Part shown: positions 23,530 to 35,118 of the stretch, one piece after another | How positions within the stretch are numbered: the stretch's first letter is position 1 | Layout: the number at the start of each line of letters is the position of its first letter | Source of the DNA: Typhlomys cinereus | Taxonomy: Eukaryota; Chordata; Mammalia; Rodentia; Platacanthomyidae | Length of the DNA stretch: 64,000 nucleotides | Direction: 5' to 3' | Assembly: GCA_023101885.1 (NCBI GenBank) | Contig: JALPQD010000160.1 | Span: forward strand, 1,426,001-1,490,000 | Program-made: the position numbers and the translations under genes | Notes under the pieces: model-generated | Told to the model about the DNA's origin: nothing | The model's input: the letters and a program-made list of their open reading frames with translations, nothing else | The model's database searches: none

Positions 23530-23850
23530 ATGCCCCTTCACTTAGGGCTTGTTCACTTTCACTGCTGTAGGGGAAGTCATAATTACCATGAGGAGCGTCA
23601 GCCAGTCCAGCTGGAGGATAAGTGGGACGTGACCCAATTATCTCCATTGTCCTTGCCAACAGGCATCCAGCCACCAGGGCTAGCAGGGAGACTGCAAACC
23701 GTAAGTGAATGAGCCCAGCCTACACCATTGGGAATAAAGATCCAGCCCAGAAGAATTCAAATTAGGGACCCATAAAATAATGAACACAATCCTTGCTGTT
23801 TGAAGTCACTCAATTTCGGGCTGGTTTGTTACATAGCAAAGCTAATTGAG
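23530..23850 (+). mobile_element. MLT1-type MaLR LTR
   Basis: The 3' end has the diagnostic order TTGCTGTTTGAAGTCACTCA, then GGGCTGGTTTGTTACATAGC and AGCTAATTGAGAC, typical of MLT1/MST LTRs. Upstream CCAGCCCAGAAGAATTCAAA also fits. It is a solo LTR without coding sequence. Confidence 0.7.
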
Positions 23851-24124
23851 ACTGTCTCCATAGGATGAAGAAAATTGACAATTTAGAATATATGCATACA
23901 TTTGTATTGTGTGTGTGGGAGGGGGTCCTAAGTGAAAATACTGAGTAATAAAATCTTGTCACTAGCTTTAAATAACTAATTCAACAAATAAACCAAACTC
24001 GTTCCTATTTGGTATTACTCTGTAGATAGTAGTGTGATGTGTGTTCGTAGAATTTTGTCCATAGAACAGGAGAAGGAAAGCCTTTCATTTTATACTAGCT
24101 CCATTTGAGCTACTAACAACATCT

Positions 24125-24310
24125 TTCTGTGTTGTGTTTTGGTTGTTTGCTTGTTTTGTTGTTGTTTGTTTTTGAGGGAAGTTCTCATATAGTCCAGGCT
24201 GGCCTGAAACTCAAACTGATTGTGTTACTGAAAATACTTTGAATTTTTGATCCTCCTTCCTCCAAGAGCTTCACCTACAGACACATGTGTCTACATCCAG
24301 TTTTATGCAG
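24125..24310 (-). mobile_element. B1-type SINE, antisense, old
   Basis: A T/G-rich tail on the left is followed by GTCCAGGCTGGCCTGAAACT and TTGATCCTCCTTCCTCC, matching the antisense 7SL-derived body. Confidence 0.7.
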
Positions 24311-24999
24311 TACTGGGAATAAACCCAGGATATCTCACATGCCAACGGAACTCCACCTTTTGTTCTTGATATTATGTTTAAAGATTCTGAAGCCATCTCT
24401 TATTTAGGCAGTGGGAGGGAAAGCACATGTATGTCTCACAGTGAAAACCCTGACGTAGATTAGATTGACACTTGGAATAGCTGCATCCATAAAAGGTACT
24501 CATGATTTATGCCTTATTACCCATCTCTCTACACAGCTCAAAGCTAAAGTAAGAAAGACGTACTTTCTCAGGTCCGACAACCATTTAAATAATTATAGTT
24601 CAAGTTGTGAAGCTGTCATGGAAATATAATAATGCATAATTTTTTCTCACTGAAAAGATGGACTTGGCTTTTCAGAGTGCAGCCAAGGATCTTTAAAGGC
24701 GAACAGGCTGGTCTCTCCTTTCTTCCAAGGGTCTTGTTCCATCACAACTGCAAGCAGGCTACTGTAAGAAGCAGTGGTTATCCCCACAAAAATGAATAGC
24801 CAGCAGGATAGCTCAAGATGAAGCTTGCTGAGTTCTGTGTGTTTTCTCAGACCACATGCCTGGGGGATGTTTGCATACTCAGTAGGATGCCAGAACCAAG
24901 GTAGGAAAATAAATTCAGGAGAGAAGAAACACGAAATGAAATCTAACCGGTTGTCTTAATTTCATATTCTGTTGCTGTAATGGATATACTAACCAAACA

Positions 25000-25370
25000 A
25001 TGTAGTGGGATAAGGGGGTTTTTATCCATCCTCACAATTTCGGGTTACAGTGCATTATGATGGCAGGAGAGTTCATTTCCGCAGCAGGAGCAGAGGAAAC
25101 TAGTCACACTATATGCACAGGAAGAGCTAAGAGCAGCAAGAACAAAGGATACCTTTAAGCTTGCCAGTCTGCCAAACTCCAACCAGTGTTCTCTCCATCT
25201 TATTCACTTTTTCAGATAACAGTCCTACCTATGATGGGGCGAGGCTTCCTACATCAGTCAAATAATCTCCTGTAGGCTTGCTAAAGCTTGCCTTAACTCA
25301 ACAATTCTTTATAGGTATGCCTAAAGATTTAGATCTCAAGGATCAAGTTGACAGCTGAAACTAACTACCA
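25000..25370 (-). mobile_element. Rodent LTR-like repeat (probably ERVL-MaLR), antisense
   Basis: Ends at the right in GATCAAGTTGACAGCTGAAA, the complement of the TGTCAACTTGA start of the copy at 12355. The left has TTCTGTTGCTGTAATGGATA, the complement of the element's 3' end. Same family as 12355-12725 in the opposite orientation. Confidence 0.55.
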
Positions 25371-25754
25371 CCCTCTGTCTACTTTGAGCCAATATTTATA
25401 ACTACCCAGTGTTCTAGTAGCTCCTATTGCTACTCTTGTTACTATTATAAGCATTTCAAGTAAATGTGCCATGGTAGGTCATTTGAAAAAATGCTTATAA
25501 TAGCTTCCTCCGAGTATCTATGCTTCCTGAGAAATCTCCTCTCCTGTTGACCTTAGAATTTCAATTGTGACTTGCCTTGGTCCAATGAAAAATTACAAAT
25601 GTGACATGGCTGAGACTTGAAAAGTATTCATGCAACTGAGTCTAGACGGTCAGGTATGAAAGTCTCCTATTTTCTCCCAAAGCTCTAAAATTTCCTTTAA
25701 TATAGCCTTTATGTTAATTAAATATCTATCATGTTAATACTGTTCATAAAAAGT

Positions 25755-25925
25755 TTCATATATTTCAACCTTATAATCAGTCAAAGATAGATGTTGCCCC
25801 ATTTCACAGATTTATAAACTGAATCTTGAAGAAAGAAGCAGAAGAATTTGTCCCAGTTTATTCTATGACACGGTGATGGAGCTAGCTCTGAAAGCCAGTC
25901 CTTCTGCATTGTATAAAGTGGTGAT
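25755..25925 (-). mobile_element. MIR SINE, antisense
   Basis: TTGCCCCATTTCACAGATTT, AACTGAATCTTGAAG, then GGAGCTAGCTCTGAAAGCCA follow the antisense MIR core. Confidence 0.75.
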
Positions 25926-26519
25926 TAAAGCAACATGATTGGACACAGAATTTCTTACCAGCATCTTTTGTTCTGATCTTAGCAACTTCCTTTTCCTCTT
26001 TAGACCTCTGCTACATAGGTTGGGTTGCAAAATCCCAGAAAAATGAGGATGCCTTGCTCAAAATAGTAGTTAGAACGGGGTTTACCCAATTGCTTATTTA
26101 CAAAGGTGCGGTCTCGGTGCCTTAGGGAAGTGGCTTTTCAGTAAAGCACACTAAGCCTGGGAATCCTTTGCTATTATCATTTCTCTCGAATGAGGGGATT
26201 GGGAGACACTTAAGAGTTCCTGAAAAGAAGCAGGCCAAGGTCTCAGCCTGAAACAGACAAAAAGCAATGATGGTCTAAGAAAGCCTTAGCTTCCTCCCTC
26301 TCTCTTTTCTCACCCTGATTAGGGCCTCCCAGGAATCAAGTACATATAAACCAGAAGCCAGGAAGCCCCCTGAGGCATAGAAGACAATGAAAGACAATGT
26401 GCCATATGCTAAAATGGCAGTTATATCTGCTTACAGAATTTTAGCAATCATTAAATAAGCCAACCAAAGCAAAATATTAAGAATCATCTTGTACCCAGTA
26501 AGTATTAGATAGTATTAAT

Positions 26520-26880
26520 TTTTTTGTGGGTGGGCTTTCAGATAGGTGTGTATATTTTGCAAGCAGGTATGTATATGTATTGTGCAGATGTATGTATGAA
26601 CATGAGTGCGCTTGAGTCTGTCTGCATGCCTGTGGGATCCAATCATCTTCCATCACTCTTTCACCATATTGTTGTGAGCCTGGGTCTCTAAACCCAGAGC
26701 ACTCTCTTAAGGCTGACCTGGCTAGACAGCTTGCTCTGGGGATTCCCAGGAATCGCCTTCCAGGACTACATTACAGGTGGGCCACCACACCTGCCAGGCA
26801 TTTTAAGTTGGAGATGGGAATGTGAACTCATGTCTTTTTGCTTGTGAGTGTTTTAACAACTCAGTCCTCAGCCCCAGCCC
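26520..26880 (-). mobile_element. B3-like tRNA SINE, antisense
   Basis: ATCTTCCATCACTCTTTCAC, then a loop of GGGATTCCCAGGAATCGCCT and TTACAGGTGGGCCACCACAC, and the degenerate tRNA end TGTTTTAACAACTCAGTCCT. The order is that of the mouse B3-type SINE in antisense. Confidence 0.6.
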
Positions 26881-28239
26881 TAGAGAGTATCACTTTAAGC
26901 TGTTCACCTTGTGTTTCAGGCATTGTACACGTGGATTTGCCCCTGAGTAAGCTTATGGTCCGGTCATACTCATATGAGGCAAACTGGGTACCGATTTCTG
27001 CAGGAGCCTTAGCTGTAACTGAAGTTGCAGTTCAAGTATGCCTGAATCAGCCTGGTGAACTAATGCCGCAGAGGGGGTTTCTTTCTTTAAAGTGGTTCTT
27101 AAGATCTTGTTGACAAGCACACATTCTAAGGCCCACAAAGGCTTAATGAGTAACAATGCCCCAACTGTACGAAATAGGTGTGGAAGGAGCAAGACTTAAT
27201 GTTTGCCAGGACAATTAGTCTCCCAGCCCGGGCTACAGGAACTTTGAACCGAATCCTGTATTATGAAGCAGGAGAAGCTTGTCCCAAGAAAAAGAAAAAG
27301 AGCTAAAAGTCATAGGAGCTAAAGGCTAAAGACTGACTTAAAGCAGCAAGAGACATGCATCCTCATTTTGCAAAAATATCCCAACATGTTTTGGCACTAG
27401 CAGAAGTGGCACCGAGAAGGGTTATGATGAGAGGCGGGAACCATAGCACCTAGTTTATCAGATGCAAGTAGCAAAGGCATTGGTAGTGGTGGGCTCCACA
27501 GCACAAATCAAGTGAGGGCTGAAGTAAAGGAATGCACAGAATGATGTAAACCAGGCATGCTGTCAACTTCCTGCCCAACTTCCGGAATCTGTAAGGACTC
27601 TTTGGAAAAGGTAATCTACTATAGGATTCTGAAGAAAGAAGCCAGTAAAATCACAATTAAAGATACTATAAAAGCACCAAGTGCTCTTAAATAAAACTAT
27701 AGGAAAAGAACTATATGAGACTAGAAAAGGAAGCATCAGTCTTTAGCAGTGTTTAAATTTACGCAGGTCTTTTTCAATGAAGATAACCGAGGTGAGTACC
27801 AAATAACCAATGGCTTAAAGGCAAGAACACAAAGACACAAGAAGCTTGGAAGCTTAGAGATGAGGAACATCTGGGTAAACAGGAACATCTGATGAGGATA
27901 GAAGAGGTTTATATAGAATGACTTTGAAAAAAAGTAAGTAAGCTAGCTTGACTGGCAGAAGTGCTAGAAAACTAGCTTCAAGGATGTGGTTTTCATTCCA
28001 TAAGGAACTGAGTCTTTTGGAGAGATAAAATGATACAACAAAAGCTATGATTTTCTTCATACATCCAGATATATAATTTATACAGGTATATCTATATGCA
28101 GATACATATCTCACACATCAATGTTAAATGACAGCTAACCAAAACAAGGGAAGTAATGTAAAATAAATGTATATGATGCATTTATTAGGAGATAAACATT
28201 ATCATTAATAATATAGTAAAGTCTATCATTGACTAATAT
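26881..28239. other. Flank without recognised elements
   Basis: Mixed composition. The overlapping open frames at 26838-27192 on both strands begin inside the SINE and have no known domain. Confidence 0.35.
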
Positions 28240-28330
28240 TTAGCTCTGTGCTTAATGAGACGTATATTATCTTGTATAGTCTTTCCAGTGGCCCTGTGGA
28301 CTAAATATTATTTCTATTTTCTGTGTATGT
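28240..28330 (-). mobile_element. MIR fragment, antisense, truncated
   Basis: CAGTGGCCCTGTGGACTAAATATTATTTCT fits the antisense MIR 3' part; it is cut at the right by the next SINE's tail. Confidence 0.45.
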
Positions 28331-28670
28331 ATAGTACATGTGTAAATATATGTGTGTGTGTATGTGCATGTGTGTGTGTGTATACAAGCATGTTAACATA
28401 TACAGGCCAGAGATTGACATAGAGTATTTTCTTTAATCTCTCTCTCTTCATTATTTTTGAAACAGTGTCTCTCACTGAACATAGAAATCACTGATTCATT
28501 TAGTCTGGCTGGTCAATGATCTCCATGGATTCACCTGTCTCTGCTTCCCCAGGGTTGGGCATTTATAGCTCACCCAGATTTTTACAGGGATTCTGGGCTC
28601 CAGATTCAGGTCCTCATCTTTGTGCAGCAAGTATTTTATCTGATGACCCATCACACCAAGCATAGATACT
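28331..28670 (-). mobile_element. B3-like tRNA SINE, antisense
   Basis: GTGTCTCTCACTGAACATAG, TAGTCTGGCTGGTCAATGAT, then TTCAGGTCCTCATCTTTGTG and GCAAGTATTTTATCTGATGA match the mouse B3 order in antisense. A TG-rich tail lies at the left. Confidence 0.75.
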
Positions 28671-30474
28671 ATTTCTACTTAAAAAGAAACTAAAAATCAA
28701 GAGATATGTAGCCCAAATTCCAACAATAAGGAGTCATGTTTTCAATGTGCATCATGTATGTTCTTTTTCACAATGAGACCAAAAATTCACCAAAAAAGAG
28801 GACATACAAGTTTCACAGAAGTAATCCCTTCAGAAGACACTATGGACTTTGAAATTAAAAAAAATGGATGCCAGAAGTTGTTAGAAAAGATGCTCTATAT
28901 TATTGGAACATATTAAAAACACACAGAAAAGTGATTGACACCCAAAATACCATTCACATTAGCATGAGAAAGCACATGAGTAACCAATATGTTTGAGGGA
29001 GAGACACAGGTGATTGTGAACCAAGCGTAGTTTTGAGTGGACAGGAATGTTGCTATAGGCATGCGCACATACGGCCACGTATGCTGGGGCATCTGCTTCT
29101 TTCTCCTTCTGGCCTGAAACGTGATAATGTGTGATTAGTTTTCATACCTGACTGAAAAAAACAACAAAACACATGGATTACTCATCTTTCCTCAAGTAAA
29201 TAAGAGAAAAATGGCTAAAAGGAATGCTACAGTTTTCTACCCAGCATAAATACTCATAAATGCCTGACAATTTGATTTGTAAACCCTACAGGAACCTCCC
29301 TCGGTCTTGCCTCACCTCCTAGAAGCTCACATCCTGAATTCTGTGTCTTGAATTGCAAAAAGCCAATGGCTTCTAATCACACATTTCTTCCCTTACCCGT
29401 GGGTGGGCTCACTCAGCACTGAACATCACAAACCCAACTGCAGGATGATGATTGTGCCTTCAGAAGATGTTTGTATGCAAGCTGTTGATCCACCAGCCAT
29501 CATACTGTAATGCTAGCAAACATAAAATTTTTCAAGAGATAAACGTGATAAAATAAGTTGTCTTTACTTATTAAAAGGAACAAATACAAAATATGGAATT
29601 ATATCACATTACATCTGGTTCATTTGTTATTCAAGTTAATAGTTTTGTATCATTAAATTTATAGTTCTTTTGGAGTTTATAGATTCAGTGGGAAGAAACA
29701 ATATCAGTTAAATAAATATAGAAACAACATTTTTGTATTCCCAGTGTCACAATAATTTAACCAGGGATCACTATGGAATGCTGAAATCATTAACTATAGA
29801 AACTAGATGTTTTCAGTGCTGTGTCCAAGTACCATCTGACTCAGGTTACTTAAAATAGTAAAGGTGGGGGAAAATAATCTGCTAAACAGAAAAGATCTGG
29901 TGTTTATCATCCTCATGCAAAGGTCAAAATCAGGATGTTGACACCAGGGCAATCAGAGATGAGCCCCAATGGCACATGAAGAACAATTTCACTCTCTTCC
30001 AAAAATGCTGATACTGGATTCAGTAGGGAATTCATACTTTACTACTAATTTATGAGACATAAAGGAGATGAAGGTATAATCATGAAGGAACAAACCAAAC
30101 CAGATGGAAGCATCCTTGAAAAACAAGAAAAAGTCTGTGTCAACAGAGGGGATTCTAATTAAAGATAGAAAGACTCGTGTCAGAGGCAACTGTGATACTT
30201 CACTAATTCTAGTTTGTTGACTCAGTTTTCAAAATGGACTATTAGAAAATATTCAAGAATTGTGTTCATTGACTGATGTGTGATAGATGGATACTATCAT
30301 CTGGGAGGTGTAAGATGAAGACTGGGATTAAAATAATATGATACATAACAACTCTGAAGTGTTCTAGCCAATAAAATGTAAGAATACATATTTTTGCTTA
30401 TATAACTAAAGAAGTATTATGAAATACAGGAAAAAAAAGAAACAGATATTGAATCCAGATCAAGGGCTTAAAAC
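28671..30474. other. Flank without recognised elements
   Basis: AT-rich, about 1.8 kb with no nameable repeat; one of the longer element-free stretches of the flank. Confidence 0.35.
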
Positions 30475-30762
30475 ACACAAAGTCTACCATCAGCTAAAGG
30501 CACCAAGATCCTTGGAGGCAAGGGATTGACAGCCACAGTAGTTTTCCTATGCTTAAGGGGAACACGAGAAAGGGTTCAGGGAAATGCCACTGGATCCTTG
30601 TACGTCATCAGAGAGGAGGACCCAGAGGAGAGTTAGGCATACACAATAAAGGACTCTCTGGGAATTGGGGGGGAGGCACTGGGGGAGGAGGAGGAAGGGA
30701 GGGAACTGGTCTACATATTAAGTTTGTATGAGTGGCAATAATAAAAAATGTATTAAAAAACT
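30475..30762 (+). mobile_element. LINE-1 3' UTR, heavily 5'-truncated
   Basis: Nearly the complement of 34075-34400 in the full-length L1: AAGGCACCAAGATCCTTGGA, CTTGTACGTCATCAGAGAGG, a G-rich tract (30666-30712) and the end TTAAGTTTGTATGAG plus ATAATAAAAAATG. It contains only 3' UTR and has little divergence from the full-length copy. Confidence 0.92.
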
Positions 30763-32149
30763 GAAACTGAACGACTTTATGTGCGCTAAAATTTTTTCAT
30801 TATAAAAACTCAGAGAAAGCTTCTCCTGTCTGTATGAAACCTCACAAAAATTTACTAAACTGTTACTATTTTCAGAAAATCTGTACATTTGACCAGGACT
30901 TGATTTCTCTGATGGCATAAGCAGTACAAGTTAATGTTATTAATAATGAATAATTTTGAAAGGACCACGAAATATTTTCAAATTTCTAACAAAAAATCCA
31001 TCTCATATAGATAATACTAGCATATTTATAAATGTGCGATTGACCAGTAGGTGAAAATTTATCTATAGCCGATGATTTTCTAACAGGGGTTCTGGTTTAA
31101 CCAGGACTTGAACTTGCAACACATTTTTCAACCAATTGAAATCCAAACCCCTGTCACACATCTGCACTTTGAACATCCATGTTATTGCTGCTAACTCTAC
31201 TATTTAAACATACTCACTGTGGTAGACGTAAGAGTTTCCTCCCAGGTATAATCTCATGCAAACTCTAAGCCATGCTTTCCTGTTCAGAACTGTTACTATA
31301 ATCATTTCACAGGAAAGAATAACTGAGACCTCAAGTGAAATTAAATCTTTTGATATAGAAGAGACGAGCCAGGGAAGAGCTGGGGTGCAGCCGTACATCT
31401 TCTGGCAATTATGTATTGCTGCCCAAGGGACAGGAGAGCCTAAGATGCCTGCCATGGTCACTGACACAGGAACCGCTAGTTAGACTTTTCAGATAGGAAG
31501 GACGATCAGAGACCAGTATGCAAAATGGATATTTTGAAGCTAGAAGCTTTTACCTGCCCCAATGTGATTCTCACCTTGAGGTGCACCCGCTCTTCACAGC
31601 AGGAAGCTGGCTGGGATCCAAAGTAGCTTAGAGGGAGATGTAATCTAACTTCAAACTCTCCGAAAGCCTTATGGGGGAAAGATTTTTGTCAGAATTGCCT
31701 GGTTCTCTATGGAATGAGCCTTTTCATTTCTCTCCTTATATTATTCAGAGTTATCAATGCCCACAAGAAGGAGATGGAAACCAGTTACAGCAAATTTACA
31801 CAGAACTTCCAGAGAGTGGACTCTCTGAAGACAAGTTACAGTGAAGAAGCTGTCAATTTGTTTCTGACATCATCAACTTTATGATTTATTATACCTGTTG
31901 CATGCCAGATGTTTGACTGCAGGTTCTCTGCACCTGATCACACACTCATGGAGTACTGGAGCCCTGATTCTGCTGTTGCCACTTCAAGGTCATCCCTGGC
32001 TGACCTTGACCTTAACCTTGTCTGCGCCCCATCGAAGCTCACTGGAAACATCTGCTTTGCGGATTTTGTTGTAGTCCTGAATTTCCATCAGCAGGAAACA
32101 GAGAAGATGCAACTTTGTTCTCAGCTTGAACATGGTGCGTAAGTATATT
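30763..32149. other. Flank without recognised elements
   Basis: Nothing nameable. The frame pair at 31204-31483 occurs on opposite strands and is not supported as coding. Confidence 0.35.
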
Positions 32150-32425
32150 TATCAGAGTTCTTCAAAGACACAGAACTAACAGAACCATGTGTGAGATCTT
32201 CACATGTATGAGTGATGAGATCTATTCTTAGGAGTTGGCTTCTGCAGCTAAGAACAACACTCTGCAATCAGCCAGCTGTTGATTTGGGGGATCTGGATTC
32301 ATCAGGAAGAGTCACAAGCCATTGTTCAGTGCAATGCGAGGGCCTAAGAACCAAGACAATCCATGGTCTGATATCTAGTTCCATGGCAGGAGAAAAACTG
32401 GTGTCTCCGTTCAAACAATAAGCCA
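32150..32425 (+). mobile_element. MLT2-like ERVL LTR
   Basis: Begins TTTATCAGAGTTCTTCAAAG..ACAGAACTAACAG and continues with GGAGTTGGCTTCTGCAGCTA and GGCAGGAGAAAAACTGGTGT, the layout of ERVL-type MLT2 LTRs. LTR only, no protein genes. Confidence 0.55.
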
Positions 32426-33234
32426 TACTTGCATAGCCGGATTTTGCTTTTAGAAACAGAAATCTTTATATTTTTATATTTTTAAAAAACATTCTTTGTA
32501 TCTGTAGATACAGATATACAATATCTATAGTGATATTCCATTTTTAGAATTTAGAATATTTACTTTTGAAATAAAAGTATTTCACTAATATGTCAAGTGT
32601 CAGGAAAATAAGTAAAGTAGAAGCAGTAATCAACACATTGTCTGCCATACACTGAGCGCCCAGCAACTCTCATGACTAGATGGGTAAATAAGACGGATAG
32701 ATACCACTCAGCTAGTGCAAGCTTTCCTCTCTTCACTTATCGCATATATATATATTGAGGGCAGTGGTGCCTAGCGGAATGTTCCACAAAGATGGACAAG
32801 CTCCCCATTGTCCAGTAGTCCAGTGGAGGTACAACAAAAAAACAGAATTCTTTATATTATATACTTTGAATATCAATGTAAGTGACTAATTTAGACTATC
32901 ATATGGGGCAGTCCCAGTCTCAGCGCCAGCTGCACATTGAGGTCACAAACATACCAAAGCCCAGACCCTATTCTGGACCAACAAGTCCTCTATAGGGGAC
33001 TTGCAGCCTAGTCATTGGGGCCTGTTTGTTTGCTTGCTTGTTTGTATGTTGTTTTATGGGACGTTTACCAGCTCATCCTTTAACATCATCTTTTCGATCT
33101 AAAATAATGTTTGTGCTTTTCTTATTAGAAATTCTAGTTATTTATTCAAGTCCAATGTCTGGTGGAGAAGATTAAAGTATTTCCAATAGAGTTTTCTGAT
33201 TTCACTTGAAAGTTTTGATATTGATGGTGTTACC
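32426..33234. other. AT-rich flank, no gene recognised
   Basis: Contains a short TATATATATAT run near 32744; nothing else identified. Confidence 0.35.
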
Positions 33235-33400
33235 TCTCTGGGTTCTTTAAATCCTATCCCTACTTGATGAGACAGAGCAGAGTCAGACATCATTGGTGTT
33301 CTATGCTGGAGAATCCAAGGTTAAATGACTTGCTAATGGTCACACAACTGGTAAGAAACCAAATTAAAAGTTAGGCCTTCTTTTAAGTTAACACTTCTAG
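33235..33400 (-). mobile_element. MIR SINE, antisense
   Basis: AAGGTTAAATGACTTGCTAATGG, TCACACAACTGGTAAG and the following AAAGTTAGGCCTTC match the antisense MIR core. Confidence 0.65.
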
Positions 33401-34086
33401 TACGGTGTTATTTTCATTTCATGGTAAGGCAAACAACTATTAAAGTGAAATGAATTAATACAGTGTTAGGACTGGAAATTCTTTCCCTCCTCTGTTTACA
33501 TTTACAGCTCTAAATATGGAGAATGGAAAACACATTTGCAAACCCATTTAAGAGTAATGTTTAATAAAAAGAACACCAGTGTCTGATGTTACATATCTAC
33601 TTAAACTTTGATTTACTCAGAAAAATATAGAAGAATGTAGATTCATCAAGAAGTAAGCAGAAAAAAGGCTTTTACTCAAGGACAATCTAAAAGTGTATCA
33701 AAATCTATTAATATAGTCACTGCCTTTGACCCAGTAATCTTTACACTTAGAAGATCTACTAAGATGAAACTGGAAGTTGACTTGTCAGTGGTTATAATAA
33801 ATTATTTCTTTATGAAGTTATTCAAAGCCTTAAAACATAGTTATGGGAAACAATTGAAAGGGTCAGATATTTAACTTGTATTTATAATGAAGTAACATGT
33901 CATAATTTTAAAACTTTCTACATTAAAACTCATTATATTGAAAATTGTTCATATTAATGCTAAATTTTAAAAATGTATAAATTTGCTTATACTATATGTA
34001 CATATATATTCACATTTTTAAGTATCTGGAAGAAAAAATACAGAACGGCAGATTATTCTTTTTTATTTTTGTACATTTTTTATTAT

Positions 34087-35118
34087 TATTTCAGCTCATA
34101 CAAACTTAATAGGTACACCAGTTCCCTCCCTCCCTCCCCCTCCCCCCAAACCCCCTGCTCACCCTCCCCTCACCCCTCCCTCCCCATCCCCCCGTGCCTC
34201 CCGTCCCAATTCCCAGAGTCATTTCTTGTGCATGCCTGACTCTCCACTGGGCCCTCCTCACCGATGACGTACAAGAACCCAGTGGCATTTCCTTGAACCC
34301 TTTCCTGTGTTCCCCTTAAGCATAGGAACACTACTGTGGCTGTCAATCCCTTGCCTCCAAGGATCTTGGTGCCTTTAGCAGATGCTAGACTTTGTGAGGT
34401 CAATAGTGTGTTGGACATTGCGCCGGGCATGCAATGTCCAATTATCATTGCTTCGGCCCTAACTTGTGTGGAGTATCTTGCAAATCATTGCTCCTCCCAT
34501 CTTTTTGCTCTTACACTCTTACCGCCCCGGGCTCTTCCGCAAATGTCCCTGAGCTTCAGGATGGGGAGAGATTAGTCTAGCCTAGTTCTAGGTGGTTGAT
34601 ATAGAGTCTCTGAAGTTCTGCATAGTGGTTTATTGATTTTCTTTTGCTGTTTTGCTGCTCCTGCAATGCCCTTCATTCCATCCCCCTGGTCAGAGACAGA
34701 AAGCTGTTAAACTGGAGTCTTATTGTAAGAGCACATTCAAGGGGAGATGTAATACTTATACCCAAAAGTGGAATCGCAGGGTCATATGGCATTTGCCAAT
34801 GGGAGGGGTCAATCACCCATTTGCAAAATGGTTACTTTTTAATCTGCCGAACTATATGCCCTCCCCTTCTGGTGAGTTCATACCCCCTTAGTTGTAAATG
34901 ATCAGGAACGAATGTTTGTGAACTTAACTAGGTGTCACATTACTTTCTTGCAGTCCTTGATGGAGGCCTATTTTCTCTACTGTAACATGGTCACTTCTCT
35001 CCTTGTTTCTGGTGTGGCCCTCCAACCCCATCCCTCCTGTTCATAATCCTTGCAATTACTGTAGGTAATACATAGATTTACCTATGAGTGTCCCAAGATG
35101 GGCAGGGTGGGTTTGGTA
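34087..35118 (-). other. L1 3' UTR with G-rich polypurine tract
   Basis: On the L1 sense strand a run of G blocks occupies about 34155-34123, the conserved polypurine tract of mammalian L1 3' UTRs, close to the AATAAAAAATG end. A 39-nt stretch (34756-34794) repeats part of ORF2 (35406-35444) with two mismatches. Confidence 0.85.
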
